A DNA stretch of 64,000 nucleotides from Bacillota bacterium (GCA_023398375.1 JAEWSH010000124.1:57779-121778), one strand, 5' to 3'. Counted from the first letter of the stretch, positions 26,633 to 35,946 are shown. A program made the numbers and translations. Notes: generated by a model from the sequence alone, not told the origin.

Positions 26633-27181
26633 ATGAGGGTAGTAGCCGGAACAGCCAGGAGTTTAAAACTAAAAACGGCAGATGGTGTGGAAACGCGTCC
26701 GACAACAGACCGTATAAAAGAAACACTTTTTAATATGCTGAATTTTAACATTCCGGATTGTATTTTTCTTGATTTATTCAGTGGAAGCGGTGGTATTGGA
26801 ATTGAGGCTCTGAGTCGTGGTGCTTCTAAATGTTATTTTGTGGAAAATAATAAAAATGCACTTAATTGCATACAAGACAATTTAGTATTTACAAGACTGG
26901 ATAAAAAGGCTATTGTAATAAAACAAGATGTGTTAGCAGCAATAAGGGGCATTATGGAAGAACAGGCAGATATTATTTTCATGGATCCGCCTTATGATCA
27001 AGCGTATGAAAAATGTGTATTAGAAATATTAAAGGATATGACTTATGTTACAGAGAACACGCTAATTGTTGTAGAAGCATCCTTGCATACCGATTTTTCA
27101 TATGTTACTACGTTAGGGTTTGAGATTACAAAAGAAAAGATTTATAAAACGAATAAACATATCTTTTTGCAAAGGAGATAG
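26633..27181 (+). CDS. rsmD: 16S rRNA (guanine-966-N2) methyltransferase
   Basis: 182 residues. Family start MRVVAGTARSLKL, TRPTTDRIKETLFNML, the AdoMet-binding FLDLFSGSGGIGIEALSRGA and catalytic IIFMDPPYDQ (DPPY). It methylates G966 of 16S rRNA. ATG 26633 is the true start; the frame is open back to 26603 but that part is the hairpin repeat. It is followed by coaD, the usual rsmD-coaD pair. Confidence 0.95.
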   Translation: MRVVAGTARSLKLKTADGVETRPTTDRIKETLFNMLNFNIPDCIFLDLFSGSGGIGIEALSRGASKCYFVENNKNALNCIQDNLVFTRLDKKAIVIKQDVLAAIRGIMEEQADIIFMDPPYDQAYEKCVLEILKDMTYVTENTLIVVEASLHTDFSYVTTLGFEITKEKIYKTNKHIFLQRR

Positions 27182-27188
27182 ATGCAAA

Positions 27189-27677
27189 ATGAAAGCAGCA
27201 ATTTATCCGGGCAGTTTTGATCCGGTTACATTTGGACATTTGGATGTCATCAAACGAGCATCAGAAATTTTTGATGAATTAATAGTGGGTGTGTTGAACA
27301 ATACGCAAAAGAGTCCATTGTTTTCTGTAGAAGAACGTGTTAAAATACTAGAAGAAGCGACAAAAGATTTACCAAATGTAAAAATTGATTCTTTTAGCGG
27401 ACTGTTGATTGATTATGCCAGGGAAAAAAATGTTCATGTCGCAATCCGTGGGTTACGTGCAATAACGGATTTTGAGTATGAACTGCAAATATCACAGACG
27501 AATATGAAATTATCAAATGGTGAATTGGATACTATGTTTTTAAATACAAGTTTGGAATATGCATACTTAAGTTCTACCAGCGTAAAAGAAATTGCATGTT
27601 TTAATGGTGATATATCCCAGTGTGTTCCGGAATTCGTGGCAAAGTTGATTTATGCGAAATATGGATATCAAAGGTAG
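27189..27677 (+). CDS. coaD: Phosphopantetheine adenylyltransferase
   Basis: 162 residues: IYPGSFDPVTFGHLDVI (T-x-GH nucleotidyltransferase motif), AIRGLRAITDFEYEL and LSSTSVKEIA. It converts 4'-phosphopantetheine and ATP to dephospho-CoA. ATG 27189 has GGAG 14-11 nt upstream; the longer open frame into rsmD is not used. Normal length. Confidence 0.96.
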   Translation: MKAAIYPGSFDPVTFGHLDVIKRASEIFDELIVGVLNNTQKSPLFSVEERVKILEEATKDLPNVKIDSFSGLLIDYAREKNVHVAIRGLRAITDFEYELQISQTNMKLSNGELDTMFLNTSLEYAYLSSTSVKEIACFNGDISQCVPEFVAKLIYAKYGYQR

Positions 27678-27749
27678 GACACGGAGTGGATGAAATAAAC
27701 CATTTACTTTAACTTGTTATAATTGTTAGGATAGGAGAAATGCAATCAT

Positions 27750-28358
27750 ATGAGCAGCAGAATCGAACAATTAATTGATGAAATTGAAGAATTTATCGAT
27801 AGTTGTAAGTATCAGCCATTATCAAATACAAAAATTATCGTAAATAAGGAAGAAATAGATGAACTTCTTCGAGAACTTCGAATGAAAACTCCGGATGAAA
27901 TCAAGAGATATCAAAAAATAATCAGCAATAAAGAGGCGATCTTAAATGATGCAAGAGAGAAGGCAGAAGCATTAATCAATGAAGCTACTATTCATACCAA
28001 TGAATTGATCAATGAGCATGAGATTATGCAACAGGCTTATGCACAGGCGAATGAAGTGGTTACCCTTGCTACGAAACAGGCGCAGGAGATATTGGACAAT
28101 GCAACAAGAGAGGCAAATAGTGTAAAAGCCTCTGCAATTCAATATACAGACGATATTTTAGGAAACTTGGAAACGTTTGTTTCGGGAGCAATAGACAATT
28201 CGACCTCGCAATATAACAGTTTAATAAATTCTTTGAATAGTTGTAATGATATAATCAAAGCAAACCGCTCTGAATTATATCCAGGTGACGATGAGGAAGA
28301 ATTAGCGGAAGGAAATACAGTTTCCGGTAACGATGGCATTAATTTAGATATGATTTAA
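27750..28358 (+). CDS. Coiled-coil protein of unknown function
   Basis: 202 residues, almost wholly helical, with an Ala/Glu/Asn-rich middle (residues 65-125; AREKAEALINEA, ATKQAQEILDNATREAN) similar in style to the b subunit of ATP synthase or DivIVA-type proteins, and an acidic disordered tail (GDDEEELAEGN). No membrane helix. Such genes are sometimes labelled ATPase subunit from coiled-coil similarity alone, which is not a safe basis. It lies after coaD with its own AGGAG site; function unknown. Confidence 0.65.
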   Translation: MSSRIEQLIDEIEEFIDSCKYQPLSNTKIIVNKEEIDELLRELRMKTPDEIKRYQKIISNKEAILNDAREKAEALINEATIHTNELINEHEIMQQAYAQANEVVTLATKQAQEILDNATREANSVKASAIQYTDDILGNLETFVSGAIDNSTSQYNSLINSLNSCNDIIKANRSELYPGDDEEELAEGNTVSGNDGINLDMI

Positions 28359-28370
28359 TGATGATGGGAA

Positions 28371-28403
28371 GGACGTACAACTATAGTTGTTACGTTCTTT
28401 TTC
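28371..28403 (+). terminator. Terminator after the coiled-coil gene
   Basis: Stem GGACGTA-CAAC/GTTG-TTACGTTC around CTATAG, followed by TTTTTC. Ends the rsmD-coaD-coiled-coil unit. Confidence 0.7.
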
Positions 28404-28578
28404 ACTCTATAGGAAATGTCACATTACTGTAAAGTTATAAAGCCAGTGATTTCTATAGAGTAAAAAGCACTCCGTGCAGGATGCACACTCGCTTTCGCGG
28501 ATGGAATCCTCCCAATGGTCGGATGCGCACGGCGCGGAGAATGAGCCTTTAGGCACATTCTTTATTTACACTTATAGG
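28404..28578 (+). repeat. Dispersed intergenic repeat A, copy 1
   Basis: Starts with an inverted repeat ACTCTATAG/CTATAGAGT (28404-28412 and 28452-28460). Then follow AAAAAGCACT and CCGTGCAGGATGCACACTC (28471-28489), shared in inverse orientation with 16883-16865, and GC-rich hairpin-prone sequence to about 28560. It reads partly open (28474-28671) but that frame has no ribosome site and crosses into the next element. The repeat appears to resume after the inserted palindrome at 28579-28844, since AGGAAATTTTACTA follows there like the start of this repeat (TAGGAAAT). Confidence 0.75.
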
Positions 28579-28844
28579 ATTCAAATGTCAAAAGCTCATC
28601 AAAGAACTTGGCTTCGTCAATTTGCACATATACTAGCAAAACAAAAATTGATGCACAACATAGTTTGGTGAGCAACTGTATGAAGCCGCTGGTACTTAGA
28701 ACATGTATTTTATGTTCTTATGTACCACTGCGTGCTGAGTCCAAGCGGGAGCGCGTTGCGAATGAACTATGTTGTGTATCAATTCGGATTCACCTAAATT
28801 GTGCAAATTGACGAATTCAATAACAAGCTTTTGACATTTGAATT
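28579..28844. repeat. Palindromic element B of about 266 bp (MITE-like)
   Basis: The two halves are complementary: 28579-28596 with 28826-28843 (18 bp perfect), 28613-28628 with 28800-28815 (16 bp perfect), 28646-28665 with 28765-28784 (19 of 20), GCAAC/GTTGC, and a central hairpin GGTAC...GTACC at 28691-28726. The sequence CTTATAGGA occurs directly on both sides (28571-28579 and 28845-28853), as expected of a target duplication. No credible coding frame. A decayed relative lies at about 52754-52857. The rest of this 517-bp gene-free stretch is repeat A. Confidence 0.75.
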
Positions 28845-28875
28845 CTTATAGGAAATTTTACTAGGAGAGCGCAAA

Positions 28876-29421
28876 ATGGAATTATTTGATGTTTTACAGG
28901 AAGACGGGACTCCGTCAGGCTTAACAAAGACAAGGGAAAAAGTGCATCAGGACGGAGATCTGCATGGAAGTGTCCGGATATGGCTTATTAGGGATGACTT
29001 GGTATTATTACAAAAGCGTGTGCTGAATAAAGACTCATTTCCGGGATGTTACGATGTGGCTAGTTCAGGTCATATTGACGCGGGAGAAGATGCCATGACA
29101 GCTGCGATCCGAGAAGTGCAGGAGGAAATTAATCTGACGATTACAGAGGAAGGCTTGATTCCATTATTTACGCAGCGTTTGCATGTTGATATCGAACAGA
29201 CAAAAGGAAGATTCATCAGCAATGAAGTAAATACGGTATACCTGTTGCGTGAAGGATTTAATATTGATACTCTGTGTGCACAGAAGTCTGAGATAGACTG
29301 TCTGAAGTGGATTCCAATGTCTGATTTATTATCAGCTTTGTGTGAAGAAAACAGCAATTACTGTATTCCTTTATCGGAATGTAAACGTGTATTTGCGTAC
29401 TATTCCGATTATCAAAAATGA
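28876..29421 (+). CDS. Nudix hydrolase (IPP isomerase-like subgroup)
   Basis: 181 residues. Begins ELFDVLQEDGTPSG, as in Nudix proteins of the YfcD/isopentenyl-diphosphate-isomerase-like group, with a Nudix box GHIDAGEDAM...REVQEEINL at about residues 56-78. The box glycine at the end is replaced. Probably hydrolyses a nucleotide derivative. GGAGAGC precedes the ATG, right after the repeat block. Substrate unknown. Confidence 0.85.
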   Translation: MELFDVLQEDGTPSGLTKTREKVHQDGDLHGSVRIWLIRDDLVLLQKRVLNKDSFPGCYDVASSGHIDAGEDAMTAAIREVQEEINLTITEEGLIPLFTQRLHVDIEQTKGRFISNEVNTVYLLREGFNIDTLCAQKSEIDCLKWIPMSDLLSALCEENSNYCIPLSECKRVFAYYSDYQK

Positions 29422-29434
29422 GGATATTGAATAA

Positions 29435-29911
29435 TCAATATCCTCGTTCGCGTCTTTCCAGTCTGTTTTGTTTTCGAAGTTCAGCACCTTCCCATTCTGC
29501 TTTTTGAGATTCATTTTCAATGGTCAGACGTGGAACTCTAGTCGGTTTGTCATCCGGTCCCATAGCGACCATCTCAAAGTATGCACGGTTAATAGGATGT
29601 CGCATTCCTTCAAAATTCTCTACATAGGAATCAACACGCACCTCCATAGAAGTATTGCCTACATACGTAATATAACCAATGATTACTAATAAGTCAGCAT
29701 TATAAACACCAGCTTTGAACTGCAGATTATCAATTGCAACTGTTGTGACATTGGGTGAACTTGCGTGCCTTTTGGCCACAATACCTGCTATTTCATCAAT
29801 CCACCGCAAAAGAGCACCCCCGAAAAGACGCCCGCCACCATTTAAATCTGCTGGTACAATGGCATGATATTGTATACTTCTTGAGTCCTCAATGGTTTTG
29901 GATTCTATCAT
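29435..29911 (-). CDS. Acyl-CoA thioesterase (hotdog fold)
   Basis: 158 residues of the YciA/BFIT type: HAIVPADLNGGGRLFGGALLRWIDEIAGIVAKRHA, with the NGGGRLFGG loop and the catalytic-region Asp in WIDEIAG, then VDSYVENFEG. Hydrolyses acyl-CoA thioesters. ATG 29911 follows GAAGGT; an upstream extension to 29950 in the same frame lacks support. It converges with the Nudix gene. Confidence 0.85.
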   Translation of the reverse strand: MIESKTIEDSRSIQYHAIVPADLNGGGRLFGGALLRWIDEIAGIVAKRHASSPNVTTVAIDNLQFKAGVYNADLLVIIGYITYVGNTSMEVRVDSYVENFEGMRHPINRAYFEMVAMGPDDKPTRVPRLTIENESQKAEWEGAELRKQNRLERRERGY

Positions 29912-29987
29912 ATATAAAACCTTCTTTCGTTCAAAATTCCAATAGAACAATTAAATCACAAACAGAATACTTTGTAAACATTTACAC

Positions 29988-30977
29988 TTAATACAGTACA
30001 GGTGATTGCTGGAGCAAAATGAGCAGGATATAATAAATGATGCAAAAAAATGTCTGGATGATTTTATGAAAAATATAGGAAATCATAGATAATCCAGTAT
30101 CTTTTATCATACTGCTTGTTTGCGCAAAGCACGAGATACCACCAAACATGAGGGTTGGGAATATGATAAGTAATTTGTGTGTGGCTGGTAAAGAAATATG
30201 CAGCGTATACTGTATTCCGCTGGAAATTTCTAATAGACAATTAAACGTTGAAAAGAGAAAGGGATATTGATTACAAAATAAATAGGGAATACAGGCACAA
30301 AGATTAAATATAACCATATAACCTCCTAATTTTGTAATGGCATTGAGTGAACTGATGATACTATTATCCAGTAACAGAAACATTGATTCTTTTTTTTCTG
30401 TCCTTACAGGGTAAGATGCAGTTGCGGGCAGTTTGGAAAGTATTTCACCTGAGCTTTCCCGATAGAGATTTCGATAGGAAGTGTAACGTAATACGAGACC
30501 ATATAAAAAAGGAATTCCATACATACCGAATAAAAAGGGCATGTAATTTTTAATCGAAAGTCCCAGCAATACAACACTAATGAAATAAATAGGTCCTATA
30601 TTATTGCAGAAGGATAGTAAGTAAGCGGCTTCTTTTTTTGAAATATAAGAATTTATATATAATTCAGATACAATTTTAGCGCCCATGGGAAAACCGCATA
30701 AAAATCCGAAGAAAATACAATAGATACAATCAGGACGCAATCTGAAAAGAGGCATAAGTAATGGTGATACGACGCGGCATATGGTACGATGCAATCCTAA
30801 CTGAATTAAGAGTGAAGAGAGTATCATAAAAGGAAGCAATGTAGGAATCATGGTCTGAAACCATATCATAAGCCCTTTTGAGGCAAAGGACACAGTCATT
30901 TTGGGGAAAATGAGCATACAGAAAAATAGAATTGAAAGAAAAAATAAAATTAACGATTTTTTTATAAAGTTTTTCAA
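29988..30977 (-). CDS. YlbJ-type sporulation integral membrane protein
   Basis: 329 residues, about eight membrane helices. The pattern MIPTLLPFMILSSLL, FGFLCGFPMGAKIVSELY and LLSFCNNIGPIYF matches YlbJ/nucleoside-recognition (Gate) family proteins. In Bacillus ylbJ is a sporulation gene of the mother cell. TTG start at 30977 with TTGGGGA upstream. It diverges from the rsuA-like gene. Could instead be a related transporter-like protein. Confidence 0.78.
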   Translation of the reverse strand: MKNFIKKSLILFFLSILFFCMLIFPKMTVSFASKGLMIWFQTMIPTLLPFMILSSLLIQLGLHRTICRVVSPLLMPLFRLRPDCIYCIFFGFLCGFPMGAKIVSELYINSYISKKEAAYLLSFCNNIGPIYFISVVLLGLSIKNYMPFLFGMYGIPFLYGLVLRYTSYRNLYRESSGEILSKLPATASYPVRTEKKESMFLLLDNSIISSLNAITKLGGYMVIFNLCACIPYLFCNQYPFLFSTFNCLLEISSGIQYTLHISLPATHKLLIIFPTLMFGGISCFAQTSSMIKDTGLSMISYIFHKIIQTFFCIIYYILLILLQQSPVLY

Positions 30978-31071
30978 GTTAAATCCCCAAATATGTTAAA
31001 ATGTTGTATACTACAATAGTATTTTTGTAATTCTTAAAACATGCTAAATATTTATCATATAGGAGTATATA

Positions 31072-31773
31072 GTGCGATTAGACAGATTTTTGACAAATAT
31101 GAATATCGGAAGCCGGAATGAAGTAAAGGAATTAATAAAAAACGGAAAGGTTACAGTTAATGGAGAGGTCATAAAAAAGCCCGATATCCATGTGAATCCT
31201 GATTCTGATTCTATTATGTATCAAAACAGTGTATTAACTTTTGAACCTTTTGTATACTATATGTTGAATAAGCCTGCCGGAGTCGTCTCAGCAACACAGG
31301 ACAACCTGAATAAAACAGTAGTAGAGTTACTAAAGGCTGAGTGCAGGACGGATTTATTTCCGGTTGGGAGACTTGATAAAGATACAGAGGGATTATTGAT
31401 CGTAACAAATGACGGACAATTTGCACATAATATGTTATCACCCAAAAAGCATGTTGCCAAAACATACTATGCAATATTGGATAAGGCAGTTAAAAATGAA
31501 GAAATAGAAGCATTTGCAAACGGGCTCGATATCGGAGATGACAAGATCACGTTACCAGCTGTTCTGACAGTTCTAACGGAAGATGCAAAAGAAGTCACAG
31601 TTACGATAACGGAGGGCAGATTCCACCAGATTAAGAGAATGTTTATGACATTCCAAAAGAAAGTTTTATATTTAAAACGGCTGACCATGGGAAATCTGCA
31701 TTTGGATGAACAACTTCTGTCCGGAGAATATCGGAAGTTATCAATAGAAGAAATCCAAAATATCAGTGATTGA
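31072..31773 (+). CDS. RsuA-family 16S rRNA pseudouridine synthase
   Basis: 233 residues: an N-terminal S4 domain (RLDRFLTNMNIGSRNEVKELIKNGKVTVNG) and the synthase domain with catalytic Asp in VGRLDKDTEGLLIVTNDG. Makes a pseudouridine in rRNA, by family in 16S rRNA. GTG start at 31072 with AGGAG 7 nt upstream. Followed closely by the HAD gene. Confidence 0.9.
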   Translation: MRLDRFLTNMNIGSRNEVKELIKNGKVTVNGEVIKKPDIHVNPDSDSIMYQNSVLTFEPFVYYMLNKPAGVVSATQDNLNKTVVELLKAECRTDLFPVGRLDKDTEGLLIVTNDGQFAHNMLSPKKHVAKTYYAILDKAVKNEEIEAFANGLDIGDDKITLPAVLTVLTEDAKEVTVTITEGRFHQIKRMFMTFQKKVLYLKRLTMGNLHLDEQLLSGEYRKLSIEEIQNISD

Positions 31774-31799
31774 AAAATAATGAAATGAGAGGATGATAG

Positions 31800-32459
31800 A
31801 TGTTAAAAAATAAAGAAGCAGTTATTTTTGATTTAGATGGAACACTTGTTGATTCCATGAATATATGGCGGGAAATTGATATTGAATATCTGGGCCGGCA
31901 TGGAATCAAATTACCGGAAAATCTGCAAGGTGAAATTGAAGGAATGAGCTTTACGGAAACAGCATGTTATTTTAAAGAAAGATTTCAGCTAGAAGATAGT
32001 GTTGAAACGATTAAAAATGACTGGAATAAAATGACTAGATATAAATATACGAATGAGGTCCCCCTGAAAAATGGTGTAAAGGAATTTCTTCCGTTTTGTA
32101 AAAAAAGAGATCTCAAACTGGCGATTGCTTCCAGTAATTCAATAGAACTGATCAAGGGAATATTGTCAGCACATAATATTGCACAATATTTTTCTATTAT
32201 CAAATCTGCATGCGACGTAGGAAAAGGGAAACCTGCTCCTGATATTTATCTGAAGGTAGCCGAAGAATTGCATACGGAACCAAATAAGTGTCTGGTATTT
32301 GAAGATATTATTCCAGGTATTATGGCAGGAAAATCAGCAGGTATGTCGGTTTGTGCAATTGAAGATGCATATTCGGTCAATCAAAGAGAAGAAAAAATAA
32401 AATTGGCAGATTATTTTATAGAAGATTACTTTCAAATAGTAAGTGCAATGGAACATTAG
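31800..32459 (+). CDS. HAD-superfamily phosphatase (beta-phosphoglucomutase-like)
   Basis: 219 residues with HAD motifs: FDLDGTLVDS (nucleophile Asp), IASSNS (motif II), Lys in GKGKPAPDIY and CLVFEDIIPGI (motif IV). A subclass I cap is present, as in phosphoglycolate phosphatases and phosphoglucomutases. Substrate unknown. Good AGGATGA site. The next gene starts 13 bp later. Confidence 0.88.
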   Translation: MLKNKEAVIFDLDGTLVDSMNIWREIDIEYLGRHGIKLPENLQGEIEGMSFTETACYFKERFQLEDSVETIKNDWNKMTRYKYTNEVPLKNGVKEFLPFCKKRDLKLAIASSNSIELIKGILSAHNIAQYFSIIKSACDVGKGKPAPDIYLKVAEELHTEPNKCLVFEDIIPGIMAGKSAGMSVCAIEDAYSVNQREEKIKLADYFIEDYFQIVSAMEH

Positions 32460-32472
32460 AGAAGAGGTCAAT

Positions 32473-34464
32473 ATGGCAAATGGATTTTTACCAATTTCCA
32501 GGGAGGATATGAAGCAGGCAAAGATAAACCAGCTGGATTTTGTTTATATATGCGGAGATGCATATGTGGATCACCCATCTTTTGGTGCAGCCATCATATG
32601 CAGGGTATTAGAGGCGAATGGATATACGGTGGGTGTTATTTCCCAACCTGACTGGAAAGACATGAAAAGCGTTACAATATTAGGAGAACCAAGACTTGCC
32701 TTTTTAGTATCTGCTGGAAATATGGATTCTATGGTAAATCATTATTTTGTGTCCAAGAAACATAGACCAGCCGATGCCTATACACCAGGCGGAGAAGCTT
32801 ATAAGAGACCTGATCATGCAACTGTTGTATATGGTAACTTAATTCGACAAACTTATCGGAATATACCGATTATAATAGGAGGTATAGAAGCAAGTCTTAG
32901 AAGAATGGCTCATTATGATTATTGGTCCGACAGCTTTAAAAGATCTGTTTTATTAGATAGTCAGGCAGACCTAATCTCGTATGGAATGGGCGAAAAATCA
33001 ATTATTGAGATAGCGGACGCATTGAACAGCGGCATCCCTATCAAGGATATTACATTTATTCCGGGAACAGTCTATAAAACAAAGAATTTAGAAGGTATCT
33101 ATGATTCAATAACATTACCTGACTATATTTCGATGAAAGAAAATAAACTGGAGTATGCAAAAAGCTTTGCAGTGCAGTATAGCAACACGGATCCTTTTAC
33201 AGGAAAAATCCTGATTGAAGGTTACCCAAACGGGCAATATATTGTACAGAATCCACCGCAGCCTCCGCTTACTGTAGAAGAAATGGATGCGGTATATAAT
33301 TTGCCATATATGAGGACTTATCACCCATCTTACGAGGAAAAAGGCGGTGTTCCGGCGATCGCAGAGATTAAGTTTTCTTTAATCAGTAACAGAGGATGCT
33401 TCGGTGGATGTAACTTTTGTGCATTGACCTTCCATCAGGGAAGAACGATTCAGGTGAGAAGTCATGAATCCATACTGAAAGAAGCTGCTTTTATTACACA
33501 GGAACCTGAATTTAAAGGATATATTCATGATGTCGGAGGACCTACCGCTAATTTCAGACATCCTTCCTGCGAAAAACAATTGACCAAAGGTGTATGCAAA
33601 AATAAGCAGTGCCTGTTTCCGCATCCTTGTAAAAACCTGAAAGTAGACCATGGGGATTACCTGAATCTATTAAGACAATTAAGAGTTATACCAAAAGTCA
33701 AAAAAGTGTTTGTTCGTTCCGGAATACGATTTGATTATCTTCTTGAAGATTCCGATGACACTTTTTTTAAGGAATTAGTGGAACATCATGTGAGCGGTCA
33801 GTTAAAAGTGGCACCGGAGCACATATCAGATGCTGTTTTGGGCAGGATGGGAAAACCGGAAAACGCTGTATACAAGAAGTTCGTTGATAAATATCAAACA
33901 TTAAACAGGCAGATGTCTAAGAAACAATTCTTGGTTCCGTATTTAATGTCCTCTCATCCGGGATCAACGATGAAAGAAGCAGTAGAACTTGCAGAATACT
34001 TAAGAGATCTTGGATATATGCCAGAGCAAGTACAAGATTTCTATCCGACGCCTTCTACCATGTCTACCGTTATGTATTATACAGGCGTGGATCCCCGAGA
34101 CATGAGAGCAGTATATGTCCCTATAAATCCACATGAGAAGGCGATGCAAAGGGCGTTGATTCAATACCGGAATCCTAAAAATCATGATTTGGTGATAGAA
34201 GCCCTGAAAACCGCCGGAAGGGAGGATCTGATCGGTTTTGATAAACATTGTCTGGTAAGACCAAGAAAGATGGCATTTGATAAGAAGGAGACAAAAGACA
34301 ATACTGGCTCAAAAAGAGTGAAAGGTAGTCATACAGGTAAAACTGTTCATAAAGATAATAAAACAAAAGGTCCGGATGTAAAAGGACAAGCAGTGAGGAA
34401 AAAGACTGTCAGCGGTAAAAGTGCAAAGAAAAGTGTGATCAGAAATATTCATAAGAAAAAATAG
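32473..34464 (+). CDS. YgiQ-family radical SAM protein
   Basis: 663 residues: N-terminal B12-binding-like region (FGAAIICRVLEANGYTVGVI) and radical SAM core with the cluster motif CFGGCNFCA (CxxxCxxC), plus an additional cysteine run (CKNKQCLFPHPCKNL). The C-terminal 60 residues are very Lys-rich, probably disordered and perhaps RNA-binding. The family is conserved, with no settled reaction. ATG 32473 follows GAAGAGGT; the open frame starts upstream within the HAD gene. Confidence 0.9.
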   Translation: MANGFLPISREDMKQAKINQLDFVYICGDAYVDHPSFGAAIICRVLEANGYTVGVISQPDWKDMKSVTILGEPRLAFLVSAGNMDSMVNHYFVSKKHRPADAYTPGGEAYKRPDHATVVYGNLIRQTYRNIPIIIGGIEASLRRMAHYDYWSDSFKRSVLLDSQADLISYGMGEKSIIEIADALNSGIPIKDITFIPGTVYKTKNLEGIYDSITLPDYISMKENKLEYAKSFAVQYSNTDPFTGKILIEGYPNGQYIVQNPPQPPLTVEEMDAVYNLPYMRTYHPSYEEKGGVPAIAEIKFSLISNRGCFGGCNFCALTFHQGRTIQVRSHESILKEAAFITQEPEFKGYIHDVGGPTANFRHPSCEKQLTKGVCKNKQCLFPHPCKNLKVDHGDYLNLLRQLRVIPKVKKVFVRSGIRFDYLLEDSDDTFFKELVEHHVSGQLKVAPEHISDAVLGRMGKPENAVYKKFVDKYQTLNRQMSKKQFLVPYLMSSHPGSTMKEAVELAEYLRDLGYMPEQVQDFYPTPSTMSTVMYYTGVDPRDMRAVYVPINPHEKAMQRALIQYRNPKNHDLVIEALKTAGREDLIGFDKHCLVRPRKMAFDKKETKDNTGSKRVKGSHTGKTVHKDNKTKGPDVKGQAVRKKTVSGKSAKKSVIRNIHKKK

Positions 34465-34539
34465 ACTTTGAATAGTTTATGTCTGTGTTTAATAACTAGA
34501 TTGAGATGCGCATATAGCATTGTAGAAATGGGGGTAACT

Positions 34540-35304
34540 ATGAATATAGCAATTATAACAGGAGCGTCTTCCGGTTTGGGAAGGGAATTCGCAAAACAAA
34601 TTGACAGCAAAGTAGGGAACAGTATTGATCAGATCTGGCTCATTGCAAGAAGGATAGAACGCTTAGAAGAGTTATCAAAAAGTTTGCGTAAAAAGACAAG
34701 AATCATAAAAATGGACATTACGAATGAACTATATATGCAGCAATTTAGCGAAATGCTTTCCATCGAGAGGCCAGTTGTAAAGATGCTGATCAATTGTGCC
34801 GGTTTTGGTTTGCTTGGGCACTTTAGCGATAATTCGCTGGACGAACAATTAGGTATGCTGGACGTGAATTGTAAAGCATTGACCAAAATGTCCTATTATG
34901 TCATTCCTTATATGAAAAGAAACAGCCGCATGATTCAATTGGCATCCAGTGCGGCATTTCTGCCTCAGCCAAATTTTGCAGTGTATGCAGCCACCAAGTC
35001 ATATGTTCTTAGTTTTTCATATGCATTGGGAGAAGAACTAAGGGATAGTGGAATTATCGTAACGGCAGTGTGCCCGGGTCCGATAAAGACGGAATTCTTT
35101 GAAATCGCTGAGAAATATGGTGCTAACTTGGCAGTCAAGAAACTAACAATGGTGGAAGCTCCGGGAGTCGTCAAAGCAGCACTAAAAGCATCTGCAAAGC
35201 GGAGAAGCATATCAGTATACAGTCCGCTTATAAAATCATTTCATGTGCTCACTAAAATATTGCCGGTAAAACTGGTATTGATACTACTGAGAACAATGAA
35301 ATAA
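34540..35304 (+). CDS. Short-chain dehydrogenase/reductase
   Basis: 254 residues with the classical SDR signs: TGASSGLGREFA near the start, NCAGFG (NAG-type), the catalytic Ser in LASSAAFLPQ and YAATKSYVLSFS (YxxxK). Uses NAD(P)H; the C-terminal helix is hydrophobic. Substrate unknown; this type is found with lipid or ketone reductases. ATG 34540 follows GGGGTAA. The frame is open to 34468 without support. Confidence 0.88.
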   Translation: MNIAIITGASSGLGREFAKQIDSKVGNSIDQIWLIARRIERLEELSKSLRKKTRIIKMDITNELYMQQFSEMLSIERPVVKMLINCAGFGLLGHFSDNSLDEQLGMLDVNCKALTKMSYYVIPYMKRNSRMIQLASSAAFLPQPNFAVYAATKSYVLSFSYALGEELRDSGIIVTAVCPGPIKTEFFEIAEKYGANLAVKKLTMVEAPGVVKAALKASAKRRSISVYSPLIKSFHVLTKILPVKLVLILLRTMK

Positions 35305-35348
35305 AAAAAGGAAGGAATCTGTTTAAAACAGCAGAAAATACGCTATAG

Positions 35349-35909
35349 ATGAAAATTACAAAGGGAAATTATGGTTATTTAAGAGCACAAAAAAGAAAAA
35401 CAATTGCACGAACAATAGGATTATTTTTGATATCTGCAGCAATATTTCTGATTGGATATCTGACAGCACATACAAAGGCAAATCTATTAACAATTATTGC
35501 AGTACTTGGAATGCTGCCTGCCAGTAAAAGTGCAGTGGAAATGATCCTGTTTTGGAGACAAAAGGATTGTTCAGATGCGATCATACAAAAGACCATTCCG
35601 CATATGGGTGAGTTACCATGTGCTTATGAGCTGGTATTAACTTCATATGAAAAGAATTTTCCAATAACAGCGATTACTGTTTATGAAAATTCAGTATATG
35701 GATATTCTGAAAATGAGAATTGTGATAGTAAAGCTGCTGAAAAACATATCTTAGAAATATTGAAGCAAAATGGATGGAAACCGACAATCAAAATTTTTAA
35801 GGAATTGGAGCCATTCATAAACCGATTGGATACATTACAGGGAGTAGAAAATCAGACTCTGGAAAAAGATATTGAAATACTGGGCATTATAAAAGCAATA
35901 TCAATCTAA
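35349..35909 (+). CDS. Two-helix membrane protein of unknown function
   Basis: 186 residues. Two membrane helices (about 20-40 and 45-65) near the N-terminus and a cytoplasmic alpha/beta domain with HMGELPCAYELVLTSYEKNF and KHILEILKQNGWKPTIKIF. I recall similar hypothetical proteins in clostridia next to pseudouridine synthase or recU genes, but no function. The ribosome site is weak, so coupling with the upstream SDR transcript is possible. Confidence 0.65.
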   Translation: MKITKGNYGYLRAQKRKTIARTIGLFLISAAIFLIGYLTAHTKANLLTIIAVLGMLPASKSAVEMILFWRQKDCSDAIIQKTIPHMGELPCAYELVLTSYEKNFPITAITVYENSVYGYSENENCDSKAAEKHILEILKQNGWKPTIKIFKELEPFINRLDTLQGVENQTLEKDIEILGIIKAISI

Positions 35910-35946
35910 ATAAAGGCTTGTATTTAAACGAAACAGGAGTTCACAT

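Noticed and set aside
28474..28811. Two open frames (65 and 67 codons) inside the repeat block
   Set aside because: They cross the border between repeat A and the palindrome, have no ribosome site and follow the repeat sequence, so they are chance frames.
28876..28900. Mobile-element gene next to the palindrome
   Set aside because: The neighbours are a Nudix hydrolase and a coiled-coil protein; no transposase or integrase is seen, so any movement would need an enzyme from elsewhere.
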